From assembly GCF_021206925.1 (NCBI RefSeq), contig NZ_JAJPRF010000004.1:1-64000 (forward strand): a stretch of 64,000 nt of DNA, read 5' to 3'. The stretch's first letter is position 1, and every line of letters starts with the position of its first letter. Origin of the DNA: Rhodoflexus caldus (GTDB lineage: Bacteria > Bacteroidota > Bacteroidia > Cytophagales > Thermoflexibacteraceae). Of the stretch, positions 43,217-51,411 are shown piece after piece. The notes under the pieces are model-generated. The model worked only from the letters and a program-made list of their open reading frames with translations, was not told where the DNA came from and did no database searches. The position numbers and the translations under genes are program-made.

Positions 43217-43714
43217 ATGAAGTCATTGTTAGCCAACCCCGACGGGTCTGTCAATTGGGAAAAAATTCGCAGCGACTATCCCAAAGTAGTTGATAATCAA
43301 ATCAGTGCCACGGCCATGATGCGGCAAATGGAAGCCCTGCCCCGACAAGATGAGGCTTTGTGGATAGCTTATTATGGTGCGCTGCAAACTTTACAGGCGC
43401 GCGGTGTTTTGAATCCGTTGGAGAAATTGCGGCTGACCAAACTCTCTCAGGAAACACTTGCCAAGGCTGTTGCGCTTGCTCCCGAAAATCCTGAAATACG
43501 CTTTTTGCGGTTTTCCATCCAGTTGGGGCTGCCCGGCTACCTGAATTTAAGCCATCATATAGCCGAAGACAGGGCTGTTATTTGCGAACAACTGCCCCGT
43601 TTTGCCCATACAGGTGAGATTCCCTCCGAACATATCGGCAAAATGGCTGCCTTCATGCTGCGCGAAGGCAGACCAGATGCTGCACAGGCGACAGCTTTAA
43701 AAGCGTTGATTTAA
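43217..43714 (+). CDS. Conserved protein of unknown function with helical repeat character
   Basis: A 165-residue cytoplasmic protein. The central part (ALWIAYYGALQTLQARGVLNPLEKLRLTKL, then LAPENPEIRFLRFSIQLGLPGYL) looks like TPR-type helical hairpins. No enzyme motif. Similar proteins appear in Bacteroidota, but no function is known to me. It lies just before repeat copy D and convergent with the zinc-ribbon/TPR gene. Confidence 0.55.
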   Translation: MKSLLANPDGSVNWEKIRSDYPKVVDNQISATAMMRQMEALPRQDEALWIAYYGALQTLQARGVLNPLEKLRLTKLSQETLAKAVALAPENPEIRFLRFSIQLGLPGYLNLSHHIAEDRAVICEQLPRFAHTGEIPSEHIGKMAAFMLREGRPDAAQATALKALI

Positions 43715-43776
43715 ATATTTCATTTTAAACAACTTACACAAAATATTTTTTGCAAACCGCTTGCCCTTATGTATAA
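43710..43776 (+). repeat. Dispersed intergenic repeat, copy D (degenerate, partial)
   Basis: TTTAAATATTTCATTTTAAAC... to ...GCTTGCCCTTATGTATAA follows the order and spacing of copy A from its TTTAAATGCTTG block to the CTTTTGTATAA end. The hairpin part is absent. Confidence 0.45.
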
Positions 43777-44763
43777 TCAACTGCGGATGATTTCCGTATC
43801 CTTGTAAATTTCCAAAATCTCGCGGGCAGGCTCGTAATTGTAACACAACTCCAATACACGGCTGAGATAATTAAATGCTTTTTTAGGCTCGTTGTTGTGC
43901 AGCCATGCCAGCCCGTAGTTATAGAGCAAGCCGGGATGATTGGCATTGCGCAACAGCATGGCGGAGTAAAGAACGTCCGCCTCTACCATGTTGCCATCCT
44001 GTGCCAGTCGGTTGGCCTGTGCCATTTCTGCCAGAACAGGGTCTTGCTCTTTGCTCATCATGTATTTCAGATACCAACTAAAAGGCAAACCGACCAAGTA
44101 GAGGGCATTTTTCCAAATGGTTTCATCGTAGGTTCTCCCTGCACAAGTATCGCAAATGTAGTTTTCGCTAAATGAAAACTCTTTTTCTTTGGGCAACCAG
44201 AAAAACCGCACTTCGGGGTACATCTGCAAGCGCCCGTAGTAGTTGCAGCGCGGGCAGATATCGTACTGCTCCGACTTGGGCAGCACCTGCTGGTATTGGT
44301 TGAAAATAGTTGTGCAATAATGGCAATAGATGTAATCCGACAAAATAGCGGTAGTATCGGTAGTTGCCTCACAAACAGGGCAGGTAATGGTTCTGAACAG
44401 TTTACCCTTGCCTTCGGCCTCCCATCGTGCCCGTGCTTGGGCAATATGCAAGCGGCTCAGGTGCTGGTCTATGGCACTTTTTACGTTAAATGCAAAGCCA
44501 TCGGCAACTTCTATCAGCAGCGCACTTGTTTCGGGCAACACATTGACTGCCAGATTTTTAGGCAAGGCCAAATAAGGCTTCAAAATGACAGCAAGTTTCT
44601 CCTGATGACGATATACGTGTACGATGTCTTCTATCGGAATGGCATACTCGGTCAGTCGCACACCGCTTTCGCCGTCGGCGCGCCCGTTCAGCGGAATAAC
44701 CGACTGTTTTTTCCCTTCTTCATTCAAAAAGTGAAACCTGAAATTAAGATACGATGACGGCAT
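43777..44763 (-). CDS. Protein with two zinc ribbons and a TPR-like C-terminus, function unknown
   Basis: A 328-residue cytoplasmic protein. N-terminal ~120 residues beta-rich (LNFRFHFLNEEGKK, DIVHVYRHQEKLAVILK), resembling a PH-like/GRAM fold. Then cysteine pairs CPVC and CHYC (about 130-155) and CPRC and CDTC (about 173-210), forming one or two zinc ribbons. C-terminal TPR-like repeats follow (ADVLYSAMLLRNANHPGLLYNYG, AWLHNNEPKKAFNYLSRVLEL). The combination suggests a membrane-linked adapter; no name assigned. Confidence 0.6.
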   Translation of the reverse strand: MPSSYLNFRFHFLNEEGKKQSVIPLNGRADGESGVRLTEYAIPIEDIVHVYRHQEKLAVILKPYLALPKNLAVNVLPETSALLIEVADGFAFNVKSAIDQHLSRLHIAQARARWEAEGKGKLFRTITCPVCEATTDTTAILSDYIYCHYCTTIFNQYQQVLPKSEQYDICPRCNYYGRLQMYPEVRFFWLPKEKEFSFSENYICDTCAGRTYDETIWKNALYLVGLPFSWYLKYMMSKEQDPVLAEMAQANRLAQDGNMVEADVLYSAMLLRNANHPGLLYNYGLAWLHNNEPKKAFNYLSRVLELCYNYEPAREILEIYKDTEIIRS

Positions 44764-44856
44764 GATTCAAATTTGCAATAAAAAATCAAAAAAACCGAAG
44801 CTGCTGATTAAACCTTTGTTGCACAAGCTGTTCTAACCTGCAAAAGTGGCTGAAAG

Positions 44857-45495
44857 ATGAATCCTTTGAAGTATATTCGGGCAGAACGGGACAAGGCAAA
44901 CGCCGATGCACGGCATGAATGGGAAGTCAAACCCGCCAAAAACATGGATACCGCAACCGATGACCGCGAAATTCTGGCTCAATTCAGGCAGGAATCATCC
45001 AAAAATTGGGCGTTTGACCAACTCATGAGAAAATACCAGCAAAGGGTTTACATGCTCATCCGCAAAATGGTGATTGACCACGACGATGCCGACGACCTCA
45101 CTCAGGAGGTTTTTGTAAAAGTATGGCATAACTTAGACAAATTCAGAGAAGACTCGCAACTGTTTACATGGCTCTATCGCATTGCTTCTAACGAATGTCT
45201 GAATTTTTTGGACAAAAAACGCCGCCGCTACTTCCTACCCATTCACGATGTGCGCAAAGAGTTGGCGGGCAAATTAGAGAGTAACAGCGGTTTTACGGGC
45301 GATGAAATTCAGTTGAAACTGCAAAAAGCGCTGCTCACATTGCCCGATAAGCAAAAACTCGTATTCAATATGCGTTATTACGATGAGTTGAGCTATGAAG
45401 AAATTGCCGGTATTACAGGCACTTCGGTAGGTGCTTTGAAAGCATCTTATCATCACGCCGTTAAAAAAATTGAAGAATACTTAACCAATACCTGA
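44857..45495 (+). CDS. RNA polymerase sigma factor, ECF family
   Basis: A 212-residue sigma-70 ECF member. Region 2 (about 60-125): DDADDLTQEVFVKVWHNLDKF, LFTWLYRIASNECLNFL. Region 4 (about 150-205): LTLPDKQKLVFNMRYY, LSYEEIAGITGTSVGALKASYHHAVKKI. The N-terminal ~35 residues before the usual start are charged and could be non-coding; Met30 (44944) is an alternative start. It is followed after 3 bases by a membrane protein and then an LTXXQ protein, making a sigma/anti-sigma/sensor cassette. Confidence 0.9.
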   Translation: MNPLKYIRAERDKANADARHEWEVKPAKNMDTATDDREILAQFRQESSKNWAFDQLMRKYQQRVYMLIRKMVIDHDDADDLTQEVFVKVWHNLDKFREDSQLFTWLYRIASNECLNFLDKKRRRYFLPIHDVRKELAGKLESNSGFTGDEIQLKLQKALLTLPDKQKLVFNMRYYDELSYEEIAGITGTSVGALKASYHHAVKKIEEYLTNT

Positions 45496-45498
45496 GCC

Positions 45499-45885
45499 AT
45501 GCAACTAAACGATATACCCAAAAACGAACCTATGTTTCGCACGCCGGAGGGCTATTTTGATACGTTGCCGCAAAAAGTAGCGCGCAGGGTGCGCAAGCCC
45601 GAAAAGGAAGCCTTTTCCCTGCCGGCATTGCTTCGCCTGACCTACGCAGTGCCTGCAATGGTTGTGATTATTGCCGTGGTTATAGGCATTTATCGCCTAC
45701 AACCTGTTGATAATCAGATGGAATCGTTGGTTTCAGTAGAGGAATTGCTCTTTGAAAACGATATTTCGGAAGCTGAACTTTGGGATTACTATGTTACGCA
45801 AGCCGATGAAAGCCAAGATGCCGTTACAATGGATGAACTTTTGTATGATATTTCGGAAGATGACGTTGAACAACTAATCCGCTAA
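45499..45885 (+). CDS. Single-pass membrane protein, candidate anti-sigma factor
   Basis: A 128-residue protein with an N-terminal cytoplasmic segment (KNEPMFRTPEGYFDTLPQKV), one membrane helix (about 48-66, MVVIIAVVIGIYRL) and an acidic periplasmic tail (DNDISEAELWDYYV... ISEDDVEQLI). The motif FRTPEGYFDTLP occurs in membrane partners of Bacteroidota ECF sigma factors. It is 3 bases after the sigma gene and 4 bases before the LTXXQ gene, so it is probably its anti-sigma factor; no zinc-binding HxxxCxxC is seen. Confidence 0.65.
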   Translation: MQLNDIPKNEPMFRTPEGYFDTLPQKVARRVRKPEKEAFSLPALLRLTYAVPAMVVIIAVVIGIYRLQPVDNQMESLVSVEELLFENDISEAELWDYYVTQADESQDAVTMDELLYDISEDDVEQLIR

Positions 45886-45889
45886 ACAC

Positions 45890-46345
45890 ATGAAAAAATA
45901 CCTACCATATATTGCCTTTGCCATTATTTGCCTCTTGCTGCCGAAAGGCAACTTGTACGCCCAGCGAATGCTCGACCGCGCTGAGGTGGAAAAAATCCGC
46001 ATGTCTATTATTCAGGAGCGGTTACAACTCACCGCCGAACAGGCCAAAAATTTCATGCCCGTGCTGAATCGCTACCGCAAGGAGCAAATGGAATTGCGCC
46101 AGCAAATCATGAAATTGCGCCGCAAAAGTCTGGTGATGACCGATGAAGACCTGAGAAAAGCAATGGAGCAGGAGTTTGACTTGCGCGAAAAAGAGGTAGC
46201 ACTTGCCCGCAAATACCACAAAGAATTTTTGACCATACTCAACGTTCGTCAGGTAGCTGAACTGTATCAATCGGAGTTGGAGTTTAAACGCCTGTTGCTG
46301 GAACGGATAGGCAAGGGCGCACGCCTGCCCGATGAGATGGATTGA
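45890..46345 (+). CDS. Periplasmic LTXXQ (Spy/CpxP/CnrX-like) protein
   Basis: A 151-residue secreted helical protein: signal peptide about 1-24 (ending LYAQ), then a long helical hairpin with LQLTAEQAKNFMPVLNRYRKEQMEL, including the LTxEQ motif of Spy/CpxP/ZraP/CnrX proteins. These bind unfolded proteins or metals. In the CnrYXH system, the periplasmic CnrX controls an ECF sigma factor. Gene order here (sigma, membrane protein, LTXXQ) is the same idea. Confidence 0.72.
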   Translation: MKKYLPYIAFAIICLLLPKGNLYAQRMLDRAEVEKIRMSIIQERLQLTAEQAKNFMPVLNRYRKEQMELRQQIMKLRRKSLVMTDEDLRKAMEQEFDLREKEVALARKYHKEFLTILNVRQVAELYQSELEFKRLLLERIGKGARLPDEMD

Positions 46346-46386
46346 GTGTACAGGGACAAGGCATGCCCTTTACTGATAAGTAAGTG

Positions 46387-46479
46387 AGCAGTTTACTGCG
46401 TTATTTTCTTTCTTACTAAACTGCTGGCAGGGACTTCGTCCGCTGACAGAGGTTTCCCTGCCAGCGGACGAAAGTCCTG
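46387..46479. repeat. Overlapping hairpin-forming inverted repeats between convergent genes
   Basis: Three nested pairings are visible: AGCAGTTTA (46387-46395) with TAAACTGCT (46417-46425); GCTGGCAGGGA (46424ff) with TCCCTGCCAGC (46455-46465); and CAGGGACTTCGTCCGCTG (46429ff) with CAGCGGACGAAAGTCCTG (46462-46479, one mismatch and a shift). The second and third share bases and are mutually exclusive. It lies between the LTXXQ gene and the convergent barrel gene; terminator function is likely for one or both. Confidence 0.6.
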
Positions 46480-46544
46480 TCAATGGATTCGGATAAAAGC
46501 GTTTTAGATTGCTCAATAACTCGCATTAATCACCGATTTTTTTC

Positions 46545-47348
46545 TTAGAAACTGAACGTAATACCCACCTGATGGTTGAGCATATCGGTAGCGGAGCGCG
46601 ACTTAATGACAATGGTACGCGCCGGGTCGTTGGGGTCAGGATAGACATCGCCGCGCTTGACGTAGGATGCCACCGTGCCGGGCAAATAGACCGTGCGCAG
46701 GTCTAACCACACATTTTCCCCCAGTACGATGTTAAGGCCGATGCCGCCGCCGTAGCTGAGCGCTACATCTTCATGGTTCGGAACGGTGATGATATTGGAG
46801 TTGCGGTTGTTATTATTGTTCCACCAGTTGTTCCAATTATTTTCAATTTCGGTAGCAGTGCGGAAATATTTCAGGCCGAACATCCCGTCAAAATACGGGC
46901 GCACAGGCCCTCCGATATTAGGTTGCAGACGCAGCAGCGCATGGCCGGTAATAATGCGGTTGCGGCGTGCAATGCGGCTTGTAGTACCGTTGATGGCAGT
47001 AAATACATCTACATTGCGCCCCATGCCCATATAGCCGAAGTCCAAACCTGCAAAAACGGGCGAATTGCGGCTGATGCGAAAAGCAGCATTGATGCCGTAG
47101 CCCCAAGGGGTAACATCGCCCGCTACGTCCTGAAAATCGCCGATAGGCATACCAATCAGGCCGCCAAACCCTATTTTGGCCACGTGGTTGCTGCCGGGGC
47201 GATTTTTGCGCCCACGATTCATATCAATGGAACTGTTTTTAAATACCGGTTCCGATGAAGGCGGCGGGTTATCTGTGTTCTGTGAAAATCCCGTTAAAGG
47301 GGCAAGTACAAGCGCTGCGCCTGCTGCATATCTGAATAAGCGTTTCAT
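46545..47348 (-). CDS. Small outer-membrane beta-barrel protein
   Basis: A 267-residue secreted protein: signal peptide about 1-22 (ending GFSQ), a polar Pro/Asn-rich segment, then a beta-barrel pattern of alternating hydrophobic strands (VAKIGFGGLIGMP, PVFAGLDFGYMGMG, VALSYGGGIGLNIVLG, HQVGITFSF) ending in aromatic Phe, as for outer-membrane barrels. A very Asn/Trp-rich loop (ENNWNNWWNNNNNRNS, about 170-186) is striking. No known function. Confidence 0.68.
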   Translation of the reverse strand: MKRLFRYAAGAALVLAPLTGFSQNTDNPPPSSEPVFKNSSIDMNRGRKNRPGSNHVAKIGFGGLIGMPIGDFQDVAGDVTPWGYGINAAFRISRNSPVFAGLDFGYMGMGRNVDVFTAINGTTSRIARRNRIITGHALLRLQPNIGGPVRPYFDGMFGLKYFRTATEIENNWNNWWNNNNNRNSNIITVPNHEDVALSYGGGIGLNIVLGENVWLDLRTVYLPGTVASYVKRGDVYPDPNDPARTIVIKSRSATDMLNHQVGITFSF

Positions 47349-47373
47349 AACAATGGATTGCTTTTTAGGTTTT

Positions 47374-47412
47374 GCAGAACCGACCTTAACGCCGAGGCGA
47401 TGTCGGTTCTGC
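47374..47412. other. Hairpin between pyruvate carboxylase stop and the barrel gene start
   Basis: GCAGAACCGAC (47374-47384) and GTCGGTTCTGC (47402-47412) form an 11-bp stem; the loop holds CGCCTCGGCG on the minus strand, a smaller hairpin. No T-run follows on either strand. It lies 26 bases upstream of the barrel ATG and 34 after the pyc stop; it could be a terminator or a leader hairpin. Confidence 0.55.
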
Positions 47413-47445
47413 TATTACAGACAGCAAACCATAGCAAAAGGTTGC

Positions 47446-50400
47446 TCATGCAATCCAAATAATGGCATCTTCTTGTTCAACCATGCTGCCGGCGGGCAAA
47501 AATACTTGTTTGACAACACCTGCCCGCGGTGCGGTAATGGTGCTTTCCATTTTCATGGCTTCAATAACAAACAATGGCGTATTAACGGCTACCGTATCGC
47601 CCACATTGACCATAATTTTAGACAGGCGGCCTTGCAGCGGCGCACCTATTTCGCCCTCGTTTTGGGCTTTTCGGTTAGAAACTTTGGTAACTTTAAAACT
47701 GCGGTCGCGCACTTGCAAGCGACGGGTTTGGCCGTTCAGTTCAAAAGATACCGTACGCATACCGTTTTCGTCAGGCTTGAAAACCGCCAACAGCCGCACC
47801 ATAATAGATTTGCCCTCACTCAATTCTATCAGCACCTCCTCCCCTTCTTTCATGCCATAGAAAAACTGTGGCGAAGGCAGTACGGAAAGGTCGCCGTAGC
47901 GATTGCGGTTCTCGTTGTATTCTTCGTACACCTTCGGGTAAAGCAGGTAGGAAAGCAACTCGTCCTCCTCTGCATCGGTGATATAATTTTTGACAGGAAA
48001 TTTCTTTGCAAAAGCAATTTTTTCGGCTTCAAAATCAACGGGTGGGAGGTTCTGGCCGGGCACGCTGTAATCCGGTTGCTCGTCTTTGAGTACCAATCGC
48101 ACGATTTCGGCAGGGAAGCCCTCCGGTGGTCGTCCCATGTCGCCGCGCAGCAGCTCTTTCACCGATTCGGGGTACGATAACTCATGCCCGCGCTGCCATA
48201 CATCGGCTTCGGTCAGGTTATTAGCCGTGAGGAACAATGCCAAATCGCCTACCACTTTGGAGCTTGGCGTTACCTTCACAATGTCACCCAGCAATCGGTT
48301 GGCTACGGCATAGTTTTTCTTGATTTGTTCAAATTTATCGCCCAGCCCCAGCGCAATGGCCTGCGGGCGAAGGTTAGAATACTGACCGCCGGGAATCTCG
48401 TTGTCATATACTTCTGCCGTGCCTGCTTTCAAGTCCGACTCAAACGGGAAATAATACTCGCGAACATCTTCCCAATAGGAAGCAAAGGCATTCAGTTTAT
48501 GCAAATCTATGTTCTGACGGCGCGGGTGGTGTTCCAGTACGGCCACCAATGAGTTAAAATTAGGCTGTGCCGTCAGCCCCGACATGGAGGCAATGGAAAC
48601 GTCAATCACATCTACACCTGCCTCAATGGCTTTGAGCAGCGTTGCCGCCTGAACGCCTGCCGTATCGTGTGTATGCAAATGAATAGGTACGGAAACGGCC
48701 TTTTTCAGTTCCGTAATCAGCAGTTCGGCACTGTATGGCTTCAACAGCCCCGCCATGTCTTTAATGGCCAATATATGAATGCCCAAATCTTCCAATTGCC
48801 GCGCCAAGTCAAGGTAGTATTGCAGATTATATTTACTGTTCGGGTTCATAATTTCGCCCGTATAGCAAATAGAACCTTCTGCCAGCGCATCGGTACGCTC
48901 TACAACGGCGCGGATGCTTGTTTTCATCGCCTCTACCCAATTGAGCGAATCAAAAATGCGGAAAATATCAATACCGTTAATAGCCGCCCGTTCTACGAAC
49001 TTTTCTACCAAATTGGCAGGATATGACTTGTACCCAACCGCATTGGCACCGCGCAGCAACATCTGAAACAGCACATTGGGCATGGCGCGGCGCAGGCGAC
49101 GCAGGCGCTCCCACGGACATTCTTTCAGGAACCGCATGGCCACATCAAAGGTTGCGCCGCCCCACATTTCCATGGAAAATACTTGCGGCACGTTGCGCGC
49201 GTAACTTTCCGCCACTCGCAGCATATCCATCGTTCTCATGCGCGTTGCCAGCAGCGACTGGTGGGCATCGCGGAAAGTAGTATCCGTAAAATGAACAGCT
49301 TTTTCCTGTTTCAACCACTCAATAAATTTCTCGCGCCCCAGTGCTTTCAGGCGGTCGCGGCTGCCTTGCGGAAAATCTCCGAAGCGGTTGCAGGCAGGTA
49401 CTTTGGGTGTGCGGAAGGGCTTTTCGGGCTTGCTGCCGCGCACATCGGGGTTGCCGTTCACAATCACGTCGGCCAGATAGTTCAGCAAGCGTGTACCTCT
49501 GTCTAAGCGCAGCGGCATTTTGAAAAGGTCGGGATTCTGTTCTATGAACTGAACCGTTGCCTTACCTTTGATGAACTCGGGGTGTGAAATCACATTGAGC
49601 AAAAAGCCGATATTGGTTTTAACGCCGCGAATCCTGAACTCGCGCAGGGCACGGTGCAGGCGGTCGCAAGCCCCCCACATGGTGCGTCCTTTGGCTGTAA
49701 CCTTTACCAGCATGGAGTCAAAAAAGGGCGAAATGCGCACGCCCGGGTAGGAACTGCCCTCATCAATGCGGATGCCGAAGCCGCCTGCGTTCCGATAGGC
49801 GATAATGGTGCCGTAGTCGGGCTTGAAGCCGTTTTCGGGGTCTTCGGTCGTGATGCGGCACTGTACGGCAAAACCGTTGATTTGCACATCTTCCTGACCG
49901 TGGATGTAAATTTGTTTATCGGAAAGGGCACAGCCTTGCGCAATCAGTATTTGAGAGCGCACAATGTCAATGCCCGTAATTTCTTCGGTGATGGTATGCT
50001 CTACCTGCACGCGGGGGTTTACCTCAATAAAGTAAACATTTTGGTCTTTATCTACCAAAAATTCTACCGTTCCCACGTTGTTGTAGTCCACGGCGCGCGC
50101 AATGCGGAGGGCGTAATTGTAGAGTTTCTGGCGGGTTTCCTCTGCCAGTCCTATGCTGGGCGCAACTTCCACCACCTTTTGGAATCGGCGCTGCACCGAA
50201 CAGTCGCGCTCATAAAGGTGGACAATATTGCCAAAATTATCGCCCATAATTTGCACTTCTATGTGCTTGGGCTCATCAATAAATTTTTCAATAAATACCG
50301 TACTGTCGCCAAAGGCATTGGCTGCCTCGTTGCGGGCTTCGTTGTACAAGCGCTCCAAGTCAGCTTCGGAGCGAATGACGCGCATCCCCCTGCCGCCGCC

Positions 50401-50895
50401 GCCCGCAGCAGCTTTCAGCATGACCGGAAAGCCGATACGGCGTGCTTCCGCAAGGGCAATTTCATAGGTAGAGAGGTCGGCTTTGCTGTCCTCAATCATG
50501 GGCACACCTGCCGCAAGGGCAATTTTTTTGGCAGCTACCTTGTCACCCAATTGCGCCATCACCCCCGAACGCGGCCCAACGAAAATAATACCTTCTTCTT
50601 CGCAACGTCGGGCAAAATGTACATTCTCCGACAAAAAACCATAGCCCGGATGGATAGCATCAACTTTTTTGGCTTTGGCAAGACTAATCAGCCCCTCAAT
50701 GTCCAAATAGGGCTTCAGCGGGTCATCGTCTGTACCTATCTGATAGGCTTCGTCCGCCTTGTAGCGATGCAGCGAATAACGGTCTTCATAAGTATAAACC
50801 GCAAGGGTGTTGATATGTAATTCGGAAGCAGCCCGCAGAATTCGGATGGCAATTTCACCGCGATTGGCTACCAATAGTCGCTCTATTTTGCGCAT
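47446..50895 (-). CDS. pyc: Pyruvate carboxylase
   Basis: The 1149-residue single-chain biotin enzyme makes oxaloacetate from pyruvate. Order of domains: biotin carboxylase (~1-460: RLLVANRGEIAIRILRA, KAAAGGGGRGMRVI, FIEVNPRVQVEHTITEEI), HMG-CoA-lyase-like carboxyltransferase (~530-800: DTTFRDAHQSLLATRMRTMD, GDMGRPPEGFP further on), conserved PYC linker domain, and biotinyl domain with EAMKM (Lys1115 biotinylated). The length is as for the family. Upstream lies the AbiEii region; no promoter with a perfect consensus was found, although TATTTTG occurs close to the start. Confidence 0.97.
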   Translation of the reverse strand: MRKIERLLVANRGEIAIRILRAASELHINTLAVYTYEDRYSLHRYKADEAYQIGTDDDPLKPYLDIEGLISLAKAKKVDAIHPGYGFLSENVHFARRCEEEGIIFVGPRSGVMAQLGDKVAAKKIALAAGVPMIEDSKADLSTYEIALAEARRIGFPVMLKAAAGGGGRGMRVIRSEADLERLYNEARNEAANAFGDSTVFIEKFIDEPKHIEVQIMGDNFGNIVHLYERDCSVQRRFQKVVEVAPSIGLAEETRQKLYNYALRIARAVDYNNVGTVEFLVDKDQNVYFIEVNPRVQVEHTITEEITGIDIVRSQILIAQGCALSDKQIYIHGQEDVQINGFAVQCRITTEDPENGFKPDYGTIIAYRNAGGFGIRIDEGSSYPGVRISPFFDSMLVKVTAKGRTMWGACDRLHRALREFRIRGVKTNIGFLLNVISHPEFIKGKATVQFIEQNPDLFKMPLRLDRGTRLLNYLADVIVNGNPDVRGSKPEKPFRTPKVPACNRFGDFPQGSRDRLKALGREKFIEWLKQEKAVHFTDTTFRDAHQSLLATRMRTMDMLRVAESYARNVPQVFSMEMWGGATFDVAMRFLKECPWERLRRLRRAMPNVLFQMLLRGANAVGYKSYPANLVEKFVERAAINGIDIFRIFDSLNWVEAMKTSIRAVVERTDALAEGSICYTGEIMNPNSKYNLQYYLDLARQLEDLGIHILAIKDMAGLLKPYSAELLITELKKAVSVPIHLHTHDTAGVQAATLLKAIEAGVDVIDVSIASMSGLTAQPNFNSLVAVLEHHPRRQNIDLHKLNAFASYWEDVREYYFPFESDLKAGTAEVYDNEIPGGQYSNLRPQAIALGLGDKFEQIKKNYAVANRLLGDIVKVTPSSKVVGDLALFLTANNLTEADVWQRGHELSYPESVKELLRGDMGRPPEGFPAEIVRLVLKDEQPDYSVPGQNLPPVDFEAEKIAFAKKFPVKNYITDAEEDELLSYLLYPKVYEEYNENRNRYGDLSVLPSPQFFYGMKEGEEVLIELSEGKSIMVRLLAVFKPDENGMRTVSFELNGQTRRLQVRDRSFKVTKVSNRKAQNEGEIGAPLQGRLSKIMVNVGDTVAVNTPLFVIEAMKMESTITAPRAGVVKQVFLPAGSMVEQEDAIIWIA

Positions 50896-51116
50896 AATTA
50901 AATCGTCAGTTTAGCGTTGGCAAAATAGCAAAAAAAAGACAGGATGGCATTGAAGCAACAAAAAAGCACCGAAACGGTAGCACAGCGGCAAATTAGTTTT
51001 ATTTGGATAAAAAAATCATCCCTGCCGTAAGAGAAAATCCCCGAGAGCGGATTCCATCGGCGATTTTTGCTTTTTGGCTGCCTACTTGCTAATTTGGCTT
51101 ATCCGAACTCACGCAC

Positions 51117-51135
51117 CCCCAACCACATGGAACTG
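51117..51135 (+). repeat. Direct repeat, left copy, at the DUF6922 gene start
   Basis: CCCCAACCACATGGAACTG, ending with the first three codons of the DUF6922 gene. It matches 51999-52017 (CCCCAACCGCATGGAACTG) at 18 of 19 positions; both follow an ACGC. Confidence 0.85.
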
Positions 51136-51411
51136 TCCAAAGTTATTTTCTGGGATACGGAATACAGTAAGTTAGATTATGAGAAACACCGCAACTATAT
51201 CATAGAACGGGTATTGATATATGGCAAAGTAACTGATTGGCGGGCAATCCAAGCTTATTATGGCAATGACATCATTAAACAGGTAGCGATAAATGCCCGT
51301 AATTTAGATGCCAAAACTTTGGCATTTGTAAGCAATCTTTTTGACATACCTAAGCAACAATTCAGATGCTACACTATGCTACAATCCGTCCCGAAACATT
51401 GGGACTACTAA
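51127..51411 (+). CDS. DUF6922-like protein, partner of an AbiEii-type toxin
   Basis: A 94-residue protein: LSKVIFWDTEYSKLDYEKHRNYIIERVLIYGKVTDWRAIQAYY resembles the DUF6922 family commonly found before AbiEii-type nucleotidyltransferase genes in Bacteroidota. It overlaps the following gene by 46 bases. It may act as antitoxin, by gene order only. The ATG at 51127 is used; the upstream ATG at 51067 is not conserved. Confidence 0.7.
   Translation: MELSKVIFWDTEYSKLDYEKHRNYIIERVLIYGKVTDWRAIQAYYGNDIIKQVAINARNLDAKTLAFVSNLFDIPKQQFRCYTMLQSVPKHWDY

Noticed and set aside
47176-48180. Open frame of 334 codons on the plus strand opposite the pyc gene end and barrel gene
   Set aside because: Lies antisense to two well-supported genes, has no recognisable domain and shows the composition of a shadow frame.
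49654-50820. Open frame of 388 codons on the plus strand within pyc
   Set aside because: Antisense to the biotin carboxylase domain of pyruvate carboxylase; long antisense frames are common opposite this codon usage.
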